This document shows, in pieces, positions 55,192 through 63,611 of a stretch of 64,000 nt of DNA (the first letter of the stretch is position 1; every line of letters starts with the position of its first letter). The notes beneath the pieces are model-generated. The model saw only the letters and a program-made list of their open reading frames with translations. It was not told the origin of the DNA and searched no databases. This stretch comes from an uncultured Mucispirillum sp. (GTDB taxonomy: Bacteria; Chrysiogenota; Deferribacteres; Deferribacterales; Mucispirillaceae): positions 1 through 64,000 of the forward strand of contig CALUZC010000007.1 of the NCBI GenBank assembly GCA_944325215.1. The letters run 5' to 3'. Both the position numbers and the translations under genes were made by a program.

Positions 55192-55722
55192 TTAATATTT
55201 ATTATAGTGGACTTTAGTGCTGTCATATCTATTAACAAATTTGTTACTTTCTTCAGAGTAGCCAATAGCTATTACAGTAAATGGAATAATATGTTCTGGA
55301 ATATTGAAATGTTTTTGCAAACCTTTAATACGCACTTCATCAGGGTAAGAGCCAATCCATACACCACCAAGCCCTAATTTTGCAGCCTGTAAAAGAATAT
55401 TTTGAGTAGCAGCAGATACATCTAATGGATACCATAATGCTCCATTTTCACCTTTGTATGAAGTTTTTTCATTACCCATTGCAATAATAACAAGTGGTGC
55501 TTTTGCTACTAGAGAAAAATGCCTGTCAAGTGGAGCAATGCTGTTTATAACATCTTTATCATCAAGCACAAGAAACTCCCAAGGCTGTTTATTACAGGAA
55601 GACGGTGCCTGCATAGCAGCTTTTATTATAAGTTCTATTTTTTCACTTTCCACCTTTTTTTCTTTTATAAACGAACGAATGGAACGGCGTGTAAATATTA
55701 TATTATTCTCAATATTTTCCAT
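55192..55722 (-). CDS. Nitroreductase family protein
   Basis: 176 residues. FTRRSIRSFIKEKKV at the N-terminus is the FMN-phosphate-binding R-R-S-x-R motif; AAMQAPSSCNKQPWEFLVLDD and LGLGGVWIGSYPDE are also typical. These FMN enzymes use NAD(P)H to reduce nitro compounds, quinones or similar substrates. Short for the family, of the compact two-domain swap type. Monocistronic, with a hairpin at its 3' side. Confidence 0.9.
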   Translation of the reverse strand: MENIENNIIFTRRSIRSFIKEKKVESEKIELIIKAAMQAPSSCNKQPWEFLVLDDKDVINSIAPLDRHFSLVAKAPLVIIAMGNEKTSYKGENGALWYPLDVSAATQNILLQAAKLGLGGVWIGSYPDEVRIKGLQKHFNIPEHIIPFTVIAIGYSEESNKFVNRYDSTKVHYNKY

Positions 55723-55841
55723 AGTGTAACCTCATATTTTATTCTAATGACTATTATCTAAAAATAATAAAAGAATATCAAGAGAAAAATATATGTATTA
55801 TTTGAAAAAAGTATGGTATAAATATAGTTGAGGTAAAGAAA

Positions 55842-56441
55842 ATGAAGTTTATATTACTTTTGTTTGTCTTTTTATTTTTTATACTTGGAATGGCAGCTTT
55901 AATTGGTGTATGGGTTATAAAAGGTTTATCTGATTTCTTTTCTGGCATATTTAAAAACCCTGCCCAAAACAATGATATTCATTTTAAAAGGCAGGAAAAC
56001 AGTGCAGATAATTCTGTTATAATTGAAGGCGAAGTGGTAAAAGAAAGTGTTATTGAAAAATATATAAAAGATATTAACCAATCAAAAATCGGTTTAGATA
56101 GTGATGTTGCCTCTGCTTTATCATCTCTAACTGATATTATGAAAAAAATGGATACTTATATTTCTAACCACAAAAATAATGAAAAAGATATTAAAGTTAT
56201 GACAGAGCATTATATACCAGAACTTTTAAAGCATATTAAAGTATTTAAAGAGCTAAGTTCCAGCAGCTTTACAAATGTTCATAAGGAAGATATTAAAAAG
56301 GAACTTTTAGAAACTATAAGTATGATAACTAATGCATATTCAACTGTTTTATCAGAATTTTATGACAGTATGGCACTTTCTGTATCATCATCTTTAGAAG
56401 CTATAAAATCAAGCATAAAATTAAAAGGATACATTAAATAG
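55842..56441 (+). CDS. Membrane-anchored protein related to XpaC
   Basis: 199 residues: one N-terminal membrane helix (MKFILLLFVFLFFILGMAAL), a linker, then a helical domain (~70-199) with DIKVMTEHYIPELLKHIKVFKEL, TISMITNAYSTVLSEFYDSMALSVSSSLEAIKSS. The helical domain matches the C-terminal part of the XpaC-like gene downstream. A ribosome binding site GAGG lies ~11 bases before the ATG. It is the first gene of an XpaC/TelA run. Confidence 0.72.
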   Translation: MKFILLLFVFLFFILGMAALIGVWVIKGLSDFFSGIFKNPAQNNDIHFKRQENSADNSVIIEGEVVKESVIEKYIKDINQSKIGLDSDVASALSSLTDIMKKMDTYISNHKNNEKDIKVMTEHYIPELLKHIKVFKELSSSSFTNVHKEDIKKELLETISMITNAYSTVLSEFYDSMALSVSSSLEAIKSSIKLKGYIK

Positions 56442-56457
56442 ATTATATATAAAATAA

Positions 56458-56922
56458 GAGAGTTTAAAATATTATATAATCAATAGTGGCAAGTTTAGAC
56501 AACTGCATAATTTTACATTACAGACAACAAGTGATAATGTTCTTATAAAAGAAATTAAAAGTTTACCATTTGATTTTGATAATGATATAAATAGTTCCTT
56601 AAAACAGTTAATAGATACACTAAATAATCTTAATAATTACTTAAAAGAGCATACATCTAAAGCTAATGAAATAAAAGTTATGGCAGATTATTATATTTGT
56701 GAGCTTGTAAAAAACCTTAATATATATCTGCAAATATATAAAAGTAATAAAAATAGTATACAGCTTGGAAAAATAAAGCCAGAAATTATTAAAACCATTG
56801 GAATCATCAATAATGCCTTTTCAATAGTATTAGCAGAATTTTATGATAATATGGCACTTTCAGTATCATCTTCTCTTGAAGCAGTAAACCAAAGTATAAA
56901 ATTAAAAGGTTATATAAAATAG
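56458..56922 (+). pseudogene. Decayed duplicate of the XpaC-related gene
   Basis: An open frame from 56458 lacks any ATG, GTG or TTG near its 5' end. From about 56540 it reads TSDNVLIKEIKSLPFD... and from ~56660 it is clearly a copy of the preceding gene: EIKVMADYYICELVKNLNIY, then INNAFSIVLAEFYDNMALSV and LKGYIK. The membrane helix is missing. Only an internal ATG at 56680 could start a truncated 80-residue protein. Confidence 0.75.
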
Positions 56923-57006
56923 AGAATATTATACATTCTAGTATTTGATTTTTTAAAAAATATATGTTAAAAATACTAGTATAATTTTATATATTAAGGT
57001 GCATTT

Positions 57007-57888
57007 GTGTATAATGTAGATGATGAAAGCTCTGCTTTTGGCAGGCTTGGCAGTATGACGGCAGTTATACTTATATTTGCAGGGTTTGCTTTAATAATAT
57101 TTTCTATTATAACATTTAATAGTATTTTATTAATCACATGCTGTTTTTTACCAGGAACTGGTTTAATTATATATGGTTTTTTAATATTTTCTCGCTATAT
57201 TAGAGCATTAAAGTATTATAATATATATATGTCTGGCTCTGAAACTTTGCAGGATTTTTCTGATATATTAATGGATTCTAAACGCAATATTAGAAAAGAT
57301 ATTGCAAAAATGGCACAGCTTGGGATAATGCCCAATGCTCATTTTAACAGTGATGATGTGCTTGTTTTTACTGCTGATAATCTTGGTAAAAATGTAATTG
57401 ATGTGGAAGTAGAAGAAAACAGAAATGAAAGTAATATAGTAAAACAGCAGGAAAATTTATCTATCAACCAGTGGAAAAGTTATATTAAAACCATAAAAGA
57501 GGCAGAAAGTGAGTTTAAATCGCAGGATATTTCTTTTAGTTTATACAGGCTTTCAAAAGTAGTGGAAAAAGTTATAGATTACCTTGAAAAACACCCAGAA
57601 AAAGAAAAAGATGTTAAAAAATTAATGGAATTTCATCTGCCATCTACTGTTAAGTTAATATTATCATACAGGGAGCTGGATAAGTCTGGCATTAATACAT
57701 TTAATATAGAAAAAACAAAGGAAGAAATAGTTTCTGCCTGTGATAAAATCCATGAAGCATTTAATGGTGTATTAGAAGATTTATATAATGATAAAGCCAT
57801 AGATGTATCAACTGATATACAGGTTTTAAAAATGATGTTATCTCGTGAAGGGTTTTTAGATAGAGATGTATTTAAGCAAAATAAATAA
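57007..57888 (+). CDS. XpaC-like protein (5-bromo-4-chloroindolyl phosphate hydrolysis family)
   Basis: 293 residues starting at GTG 57007 with AAGGTG upstream. Two membrane helices (~17-62) followed by a long helical domain: SLYRLSKVVEKVIDYLEKHPEK, KKLMEFHLPSTVKLILSYRELDK and KIHEAFNGVLEDLYNDKAIDV. In Bacillus XpaC is required for hydrolysis of the chromogenic phosphate; its real role is unclear. The pair XpaC-TelA is widespread and tied to envelope stress. TelA follows after 14 bases. Confidence 0.85.
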   Translation: MYNVDDESSAFGRLGSMTAVILIFAGFALIIFSIITFNSILLITCCFLPGTGLIIYGFLIFSRYIRALKYYNIYMSGSETLQDFSDILMDSKRNIRKDIAKMAQLGIMPNAHFNSDDVLVFTADNLGKNVIDVEVEENRNESNIVKQQENLSINQWKSYIKTIKEAESEFKSQDISFSLYRLSKVVEKVIDYLEKHPEKEKDVKKLMEFHLPSTVKLILSYRELDKSGINTFNIEKTKEEIVSACDKIHEAFNGVLEDLYNDKAIDVSTDIQVLKMMLSREGFLDRDVFKQNK

Positions 57889-57902
57889 TTAAAGGTGATA
57901 TA

Positions 57903-59048
57903 ATGGAAGAAAAAAAAGAAACAGCATTAGAAGAAGTAAATAATACCATTAATAATATTAATAGAGAAATAGCAAGCCACACATCAAAAATGGCACCAAA
58001 ATTAGATATGGAACCATTAACTGATGATGAATTAAAGCAGATAGAAAATTATGCAGCATCTATTGATATTCATAATACAAGCACAGTAATATCATATGGT
58101 GCTGCTGCTCAAAGAAAGGTTGCAGAATTTTCTGAAAATGCACTGGGTAACGTAACATCAAAAGATTTAGGTGCAGTAGGGGAAGCATTAACAAGTGTTA
58201 TAACTGAACTGAAAGGCTTTGAAATAGATAAGGAAGAAAAAGGTTTTTTTAGCTTTTTCAAACGCAGTGCCAAAAAAGGTGCTAATAAAATGATGGCTTT
58301 AAAAACAAGCTATGAAAAAGCCGATGCAAATATTGAAAAAGTAGTGCAGGTATTAGAAAACCACCAAATTACACTACTTAAAGATGTAGCAATGCTTGAT
58401 AAATTATATGAGTTAAATAAAAGCTATTTTAAAGAGTTAACAATGTATATAGAGGCTGGTAAGAAAAAACTGGCATCTATTCAAGATACTGAGTTAAAAG
58501 ATTTAAGAGAAAAAGCTCAAAAATCAGGACTGCCAGAAGATGCCCAAGCAGTTAAGGATTTACTCGATTTATACAGCAGATTTGAAAAGAAAATACATGA
58601 TTTAGAGCTTACAAGAACAATATCATTACAAATGGGACCACAAATTAGAATGATACAAAGTAATGATATTCAAATGAGTGAGAAAATACAGTCAACCATA
58701 GTAAATACAATACCTTTATGGAAAAGCCAAATGGTGCTGGCAATTGGTATAACACATTCTCAAGATGCAGCAAAAGCTCACAGAGAAGTTACAGATATGA
58801 CAAATAAACTGCTTACTAAAAATGCAGAAACTCTAAAAATGGCAACTGTTGAAACTGCTAAAGAAACAGAAAGAGGCATTGTGGATATAGAAACATTAAA
58901 AACTACAAATGCAAGCCTTATATCAACTTTAGATGAAGTATTAAAAATTCAAGAGCAGGGCAGGCAGGGCAGAAAACAGGCAGAAGCAGAGCTTGTTAAA
59001 ATTGAAAATGAATTAAAAAATAAACTTATGGGTTTGGCTAATAAGTAA
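57903..59048 (+). CDS. TelA family protein (tellurite/toxic anion resistance)
   Basis: 381 residues, helical throughout, no signal or membrane segment. The typical start (LTDDELKQIENYAASIDIHN) and ISYGAAAQRKVAEFSENAL, the KGFFSFFKRS-like insertion and ALKTSYEKADANIEKVVQVLENHQ fit TelA. Ends with a Gln/Arg/Lys-rich helix. TelA proteins confer tolerance to tellurite and some cell-wall agents by an unknown mechanism, typically encoded with XpaC, as here. Confidence 0.88.
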   Translation: MEEKKETALEEVNNTINNINREIASHTSKMAPKLDMEPLTDDELKQIENYAASIDIHNTSTVISYGAAAQRKVAEFSENALGNVTSKDLGAVGEALTSVITELKGFEIDKEEKGFFSFFKRSAKKGANKMMALKTSYEKADANIEKVVQVLENHQITLLKDVAMLDKLYELNKSYFKELTMYIEAGKKKLASIQDTELKDLREKAQKSGLPEDAQAVKDLLDLYSRFEKKIHDLELTRTISLQMGPQIRMIQSNDIQMSEKIQSTIVNTIPLWKSQMVLAIGITHSQDAAKAHREVTDMTNKLLTKNAETLKMATVETAKETERGIVDIETLKTTNASLISTLDEVLKIQEQGRQGRKQAEAELVKIENELKNKLMGLANK

Positions 59049-59087
59049 AAAATAGAACTATACATAAATAATTAGAGGGGATTTATT

Positions 59088-59531
59088 TTGAAAAAATCCA
59101 TTTTATTTTTAATTTTGTTTACATTTTTATCTGCAAATCTTTATGCAGAAGAACTGCATTATCATGAAGAAATGTTTTGTTTAAAACCAGATGGAACACC
59201 TAATGGAGAAACTTCTGTTCAAGATGGTGTTACTTATATTACTGTTCCAGATGGAGCAGGGCAAAGCAGCGATGAAATAAAAAAACAATCACTACAGGAA
59301 GTTTATGCTCAATATGCAAAATTCAATGAATTACCTACAGCAATTCCAAGCAAAAAAACAACGTATAATCTTCATGATGGTGCATTAGTTATTAAAGTTG
59401 AGCCTGTATCAAAAACTCAAGTTTTAATCACTTTCTTTCATAGAGAAGCATCTACTCGTGAGCCAGTATTATTAACATACTACCCTGATAAAAAAATCAC
59501 TCGTGAAACTTACTGTGTTGATTTACCATAG
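59088..59531 (+). CDS. Exported hypothetical protein
   Basis: 147 residues starting at TTG 59088 with GAGGGG upstream. The signal peptide is KKSILFLILFTFLSANLYAE, cleavage after YAE or YA. The mature part has two cysteines far apart (MFCLKPDG, YCVDLP), suggesting a disulfide that ties the ends. No family is recognised. Follows telA by about 40 bases and ends in a terminator. Confidence 0.68.
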   Translation: MKKSILFLILFTFLSANLYAEELHYHEEMFCLKPDGTPNGETSVQDGVTYITVPDGAGQSSDEIKKQSLQEVYAQYAKFNELPTAIPSKKTTYNLHDGALVIKVEPVSKTQVLITFFHREASTREPVLLTYYPDKKITRETYCVDLP

Positions 59532-59564
59532 AGAGATATTATATTAATAACTAAAAAGAATAAC

Positions 59565-59597
59565 ACCCCAGATATTTAAAGTATTTGGGGTATTTTT
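59565..59597 (+). terminator. Terminator after the exported protein
   Basis: ACCCCA-GATA (59565-59574) pairs with TATTTGGGGT (59582-59591) with one mismatch, followed by six T. Confidence 0.75.
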
Positions 59598-59635
59598 TAA
59601 TTACAGTTTAAAATATATTAAGTAAGATACTAAAT

Positions 59636-59908
59636 TTATTGAAAATTTTTATAGATTTCACCTCTATTGCCTGCTGTAATAACTTCTATAATAATAATTT
59701 CTTCATTAATTATTTTATATATAACACGATATTTTTGTATTCTCATTCTATATATATTATTATAATTTTTCATAGCTTTTATATCAATATTTGTATTATT
59801 GTTATTATAAACAGATTTTAAATTATTAATAAATTTAGCATATATATCAATATGATTTTTGAAAAATTTATTGGCAGAATTAGATAAATTAATTATGATT
59901 TTTTTCAT
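59636..59908 (-). CDS. RelE/ParE-type toxin
   Basis: 90 residues, very basic and Asn-rich: KNYNNIYRMRIQKYRVIYKIINEEIIIIEVITAGNRGEIYKNF is the classic RelE/ParE ending (Y-R-x-R-x-x-x-Y-R-x-x-Y), with catalytic-type Arg and Tyr near R76 and Y86. RelE members cleave mRNA at the ribosome; ParE members poison gyrase. Overlaps the antitoxin by four bases. The toxin target cannot be told from sequence. Confidence 0.82.
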   Translation of the reverse strand: MKKIIINLSNSANKFFKNHIDIYAKFINNLKSVYNNNNTNIDIKAMKNYNNIYRMRIQKYRVIYKIINEEIIIIEVITAGNRGEIYKNFQ

Positions 59909-60168
59909 AACTCTATAATATCACGTTTTACAATTTTAATATCATCATCGGTTAGTTTATTAAGTAATTGAGTTATTTCTTTTTCCTCTGTATCATCACA
60001 ATATTCCACATTTGAAAGCCTTACAATAAAGTCATTTTTTTTATCTTCTAATTCTTTAATAACAGCATTTCTAATAAATTCAGAAGAAGATACATTAAAT
60101 AAATTTGAAACACGCTTAATACTATTAAATAACTCATCGTCTATTTTAAGGCTGATTGTTTTAGACAT
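59905..60168 (-). CDS. Ribbon-helix-helix antitoxin
   Basis: 87 residues starting at the second of two tandem ATGs (60168), which has the better spacing from GGAG; the first ATG is at 60171. SKTISLKIDDELFNSIKRVSNLFNVSSSEFIRNAVIKEL is the RHH DNA-binding part, and the acidic C-terminal half (~45-87) should bind the toxin. RHH antitoxins repress their own operon; the matching operator candidate is just upstream. Confidence 0.82.
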   Translation of the reverse strand: MSKTISLKIDDELFNSIKRVSNLFNVSSSEFIRNAVIKELEDKKNDFIVRLSNVEYCDDTEEKEITQLLNKLTDDDIKIVKRDIIEL

Positions 60169-60183
60169 CATTTACTCCAGTAT

Positions 60184-60225
60184 TATCATATTATCATATT
60201 ATTGTAATACTAATATAATATGATA
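60184..60225 (-). promoter_or_regulatory. Operator-like repeats upstream of the toxin-antitoxin operon
   Basis: TATCATATTAT occurs at 60184-60194 and 60192-60202 (overlapping, 8-base period), and its inverted copy ATAATATGATA at 60215-60225, giving an 11-bp inverted repeat with a 12-base spacer. RHH antitoxins often bind such arrays. AT-rich -10-like sequences overlap. Confidence 0.55.
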
Positions 60226-60255
60226 TTATATATAATTCAAGTAATAACTTGATTA

Positions 60256-60699
60256 TTAAATCTTTTTTCTTAAAACTTCCATATCTTTTAAAAGTATGCC
60301 GTTATCAATTACAGGGTGAGAATAATTATCTACAAAGAAGTTTTTAATAGTTTTATAATGAATGTATCCACGATTTTTATAATAACTTAATAAGGGGAAA
60401 GCTGTGCCTATTTCCATATACTTTCCCCCTAAAAGTTTTGCCTGATTTTCAGCATGGCTAATTAAAGTGGTGCCTATTCCTTTTTTCTGATGTGTATCTT
60501 TTACAGATAAATTTACAAGCTCAAAAACATGGTTTTCTTTTTCTATAATTAAATAAACACCTACAAGCTTACTATCTTCATAAGCTCCAAAAAGCATACC
60601 TTTTAATAAGTAATTATCCACATTCCTTTTTTCAGGGTCTGCATCTAATAATAAATCATAAGGGGTATGCAATTCAATACAGGGGCATATAATTATCAA
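60256..60699 (-). CDS. GNAT family N-acetyltransferase
   Basis: 147 residues. The CoA loop is QKKGIGTTLISHAENQAK, followed by KYMEIGTAFPLLSYYKNRGY. The N-terminus (HTPYDLLLDADPEKRNVDNYLLKGMLFG) is unlike typical GNATs but resembles the group with a short N-terminal lobe. Substrate unknown. Overlaps the NYN gene by four bases, so they are co-translated. Confidence 0.8.
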   Translation of the reverse strand: MIIICPCIELHTPYDLLLDADPEKRNVDNYLLKGMLFGAYEDSKLVGVYLIIEKENHVFELVNLSVKDTHQKKGIGTTLISHAENQAKLLGGKYMEIGTAFPLLSYYKNRGYIHYKTIKNFFVDNYSHPVIDNGILLKDMEVLRKKI

Positions 60700-61493
60700 T
60701 CTTCAACTTCCTGTTTTTTCATGCGTTTATCTTTTATATATATCTGCTTAATATTTGGTGCTCGCTGGTCTATCCTTTCATCAATTTTGAAAAGACCAAT
60801 GGCTTTAACTAAATCTTTTAGTTTTGCATAGCCATAGTTTCTGGCATCAAATTCTGGGGACTGTTTTGTTATGTGCTGGCCAACTTCACCTAAAAACGCC
60901 CAGCCTTCTTCGTCCATGGAAGCAATAACAGCAGAACGTAATAGGTTTACCAGCCTTGTATCCATTTTCAATTCATTAGTGCTTTTTTGCTTAACTTGTG
61001 GTTTTTTCTCTTTAACACCATTATTTTCAGAATCATTTTCATCAATATTTTGCAGGATTTCTGTATAAATAAACTTATCACATACGCTTATAAATGATTT
61101 TGGAGTTTTTTCTTCCCCAAAGCCATATACATTTAAGCCGCCTTCTCTAATACGTGAGGCAAGGCGTGTAAAATCGCTGTCACTTGAAACTATACAAAAG
61201 CCATCAAACCTGCCACTGTATAGTAAATCCATAGCATCTATAATCATAGCTGAATCTGTTGAGTTTTTACCTTTTGTATAACCAAACTGCTGTATAGGCT
61301 GCAATGCATGTTCTAATAATATTTCTTTCCAGCCTTTTAGGTTTGGACTTGTCCAGTCACCATATATTCTTTTAACATGTGCTGTGCCGTATTTGGCAAT
61401 TTCTGCCATTAGACCATAAATTATACTAGGGGACGCATTATCTGCATCTATTAAAACTACTAATTTTTGTTGTGAATTATTTACATCTTTCAT
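60696..61493 (-). CDS. NYN-domain nuclease with C-terminal OST-HTH domain
   Basis: 265 residues. The PIN-like NYN core has acidic metal ligands: D16 and D18 in VVLIDADNAS, then NSTDSAMIIDAMDLL and CIVSSDSDFTRLASRIRE. The C-terminal ~80 residues (LVNLLRSAVIASMDEEGWAFLGEVGQHITKQ...YAKLKDLVKAIGLFKID) form an OST-HTH/LOTUS-like fold for RNA binding. Such LabA/LOTUS proteins are predicted RNA-processing enzymes. Between DUF294 and GNAT genes on the minus strand. Confidence 0.88.
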   Translation of the reverse strand: MKDVNNSQQKLVVLIDADNASPSIIYGLMAEIAKYGTAHVKRIYGDWTSPNLKGWKEILLEHALQPIQQFGYTKGKNSTDSAMIIDAMDLLYSGRFDGFCIVSSDSDFTRLASRIREGGLNVYGFGEEKTPKSFISVCDKFIYTEILQNIDENDSENNGVKEKKPQVKQKSTNELKMDTRLVNLLRSAVIASMDEEGWAFLGEVGQHITKQSPEFDARNYGYAKLKDLVKAIGLFKIDERIDQRAPNIKQIYIKDKRMKKQEVED

Positions 61494-61510
61494 ATTACAT
61501 TTTTACTCTC

Positions 61511-63400
61511 TTATATTTCATTTAATAATTTTGCCCCATAGCCTGTGTAAATTGTAGCAAACTGTAATGCTCTCTTTAATTTTTCTTGGTAGAAAAGGGA
61601 AAGAGATGATGGGGAAATATAACTAGTTACTTTTTGTTTATTAATTGACTGGTTTATTTGCTCATTAATCAATGTTTCTGTAATTGTATCAAAAGCAATA
61701 ACAGCCTGATTTGCTATTTCTTCAGGTATTATTTTTTTACGCTCTAAATGTTTTATACGTTCCACAGTGCTCATATCTGTAATACCTGCATAAATAGATA
61801 ACAGCCTTGTAATATTAATAATATAAGAAAGGCTTTGGGTTTTTAAATTAATCATACCTGCATGTTCGCCGTCTTTATCTACAATAAATGAACCAAATTG
61901 AGATACAGGTATTTTTATAGCAGGGGACTGCTTTATTAATGCCGATAATATGGCAGGTCTATCAGCTGCTTTTTTAATAATATAGTTACGCAGTGACCAT
62001 GCAAGCATAATATCACCTTCTAATGCTGCTAAATCTAAAAGCATAGCAAAAGCATATTTATTATCTGCCTTATTACTTTTAGATGCCCAGCCATCAATTG
62101 CTTCTATCCAATTAGAATATTTTAAAACCATATTTACAGTCATAACATCATCATCACTATTATGTGGATAATAGCCAATATTAACAAGGTTCTCATGGTA
62201 TCTTGAAGCAAATTCTCTAAATAATTCTTCTGCCTTTTCAGTAATATCATCAGCAAGTATAAATGCATTATTTATCTGTGGACGTAAATCCATTTCACGC
62301 CTTGCACCTGCTCCTAAAAGTAAGTAGCAGTATGAATAATCTGAAAGTTTAAAGCCTTTTTCTTCCTTAAAGTTATCACTTGTAAGCTGAAATACTTTTC
62401 TGTGTATTGCCCTGTGAATAGAAGAAAGGGCAGTTAATTCTTCCCTTGAAACACGGGAGGACGTAGCTAAATTTTTTGCAGCTACATATATTTGAGAAAA
62501 TGCATTTTTCAACTCATCAAAATTTGTCATATTATCAATATGAGCACAATATAAATGAGAATTTTCTAAAAGCATTAATGCAATATTATGGATTGAAACA
62601 ATACCAGCAGGTTTGCCATTTTGCATAACAATACCATGTGTTTTGCCTGCAATTTGCAGCTCATTTAATGCTTCTACCACAGGAAATTCTGGTGGAAACA
62701 TAACAGGTTCAACATCCATATAATTTTCTACTTCCTGTTTATGAATATTATCATTTAATGATGATAAAAAATTTCTTGTTAAATTAGTAACTGTTAAAAT
62801 TCCTTTTATAATCTGCTTTCTGTTAACAACAAGCAGACTGCTTATTTTATGTTCTGTCATTAAATTGGCAGCTTCCACCACGGATTTACCTGTTTGAATA
62901 GATATAACAGGGGAGCTCATAACACCTGATACAGTCTGGTATATGGACTGCATTAAAAATGCATTGGAAGAATTATCAAGCTGAGTTAGGCGAACTTGTA
63001 TATCTTTTATTAATTTACTTCTAAAATCATCAGAAAGTTCCATGAGCCTGTATATGCATAATTCATGAATAAATAACAAATCACAGTCAGATTTCGCAAC
63101 TGCATTCATGGTATACATTGTCTTTCCTAAAAAAGTAGAAAGCCCAACAGGACAATTATAACATGAAACTTCTATTTTTGAATTAGGGCGGCTTAATATT
63201 ATCTCACCATTTAGTAGAAAATATATACCTTTATGGTATCTTTCTCCCTTTCTAAAAGCCAGCTCACCTGTTAAAATATGTATTTCTTCAAAACGGGTAA
63301 CAGCAGACCTGATTTCTTCTATAGATAAACTTTCAAAAAGATGCTGATTTTTTATTTTTTCCAGAATATTATCTGGTAATACTTGAGTATCTTCAGTCAT
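61511..63400 (-). CDS. DUF294 nucleotidyltransferase with cNMP-binding and CBS domains
   Basis: 629 residues: a cyclic-nucleotide-binding-like domain (~15-130), two CBS domains (~160-285, for example VMSSPVISIQTGKSVVEAAN), then a DUF294 nucleotidyltransferase (~345-480, with LLGAGARREMDLRPQINNAF, where the usual G-S-x-G-R-x-E-Q... site reads G-A-G-A-R-R-E-M) and the substrate-binding tail. It probably senses a nucleotide and modifies an unknown target. The standard catalytic Asp pair is only partly kept. Likely one transcript with the NYN gene 17 bases downstream. Confidence 0.88.
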   Translation of the reverse strand: MTEDTQVLPDNILEKIKNQHLFESLSIEEIRSAVTRFEEIHILTGELAFRKGERYHKGIYFLLNGEIILSRPNSKIEVSCYNCPVGLSTFLGKTMYTMNAVAKSDCDLLFIHELCIYRLMELSDDFRSKLIKDIQVRLTQLDNSSNAFLMQSIYQTVSGVMSSPVISIQTGKSVVEAANLMTEHKISSLLVVNRKQIIKGILTVTNLTRNFLSSLNDNIHKQEVENYMDVEPVMFPPEFPVVEALNELQIAGKTHGIVMQNGKPAGIVSIHNIALMLLENSHLYCAHIDNMTNFDELKNAFSQIYVAAKNLATSSRVSREELTALSSIHRAIHRKVFQLTSDNFKEEKGFKLSDYSYCYLLLGAGARREMDLRPQINNAFILADDITEKAEELFREFASRYHENLVNIGYYPHNSDDDVMTVNMVLKYSNWIEAIDGWASKSNKADNKYAFAMLLDLAALEGDIMLAWSLRNYIIKKAADRPAILSALIKQSPAIKIPVSQFGSFIVDKDGEHAGMINLKTQSLSYIINITRLLSIYAGITDMSTVERIKHLERKKIIPEEIANQAVIAFDTITETLINEQINQSINKQKVTSYISPSSLSLFYQEKLKRALQFATIYTGYGAKLLNEI

Positions 63401-63611
63401 TCATCACCTATGTGTAAAATAAGAACATAGTTATATTTATATAACTTATTTTTTAGTAAACCACACATACGATAAAAAATCAATGAAAATAAATTAAATA
63501 CTACACAGATTAAACAAGAAAATATAAAAATGTATAATAATATATTTTTTGCCTTGTAAAAAATAAAAAAAATATATATTATTCGGCTAAATATAAATAT
63601 TTCGGTGGTTT

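Noticed and set aside
56680-56922. Intact 80-residue protein
   Set aside because: Homology to the preceding gene extends upstream of the ATG without a start, so it is a truncated duplicate rather than a designed small gene.
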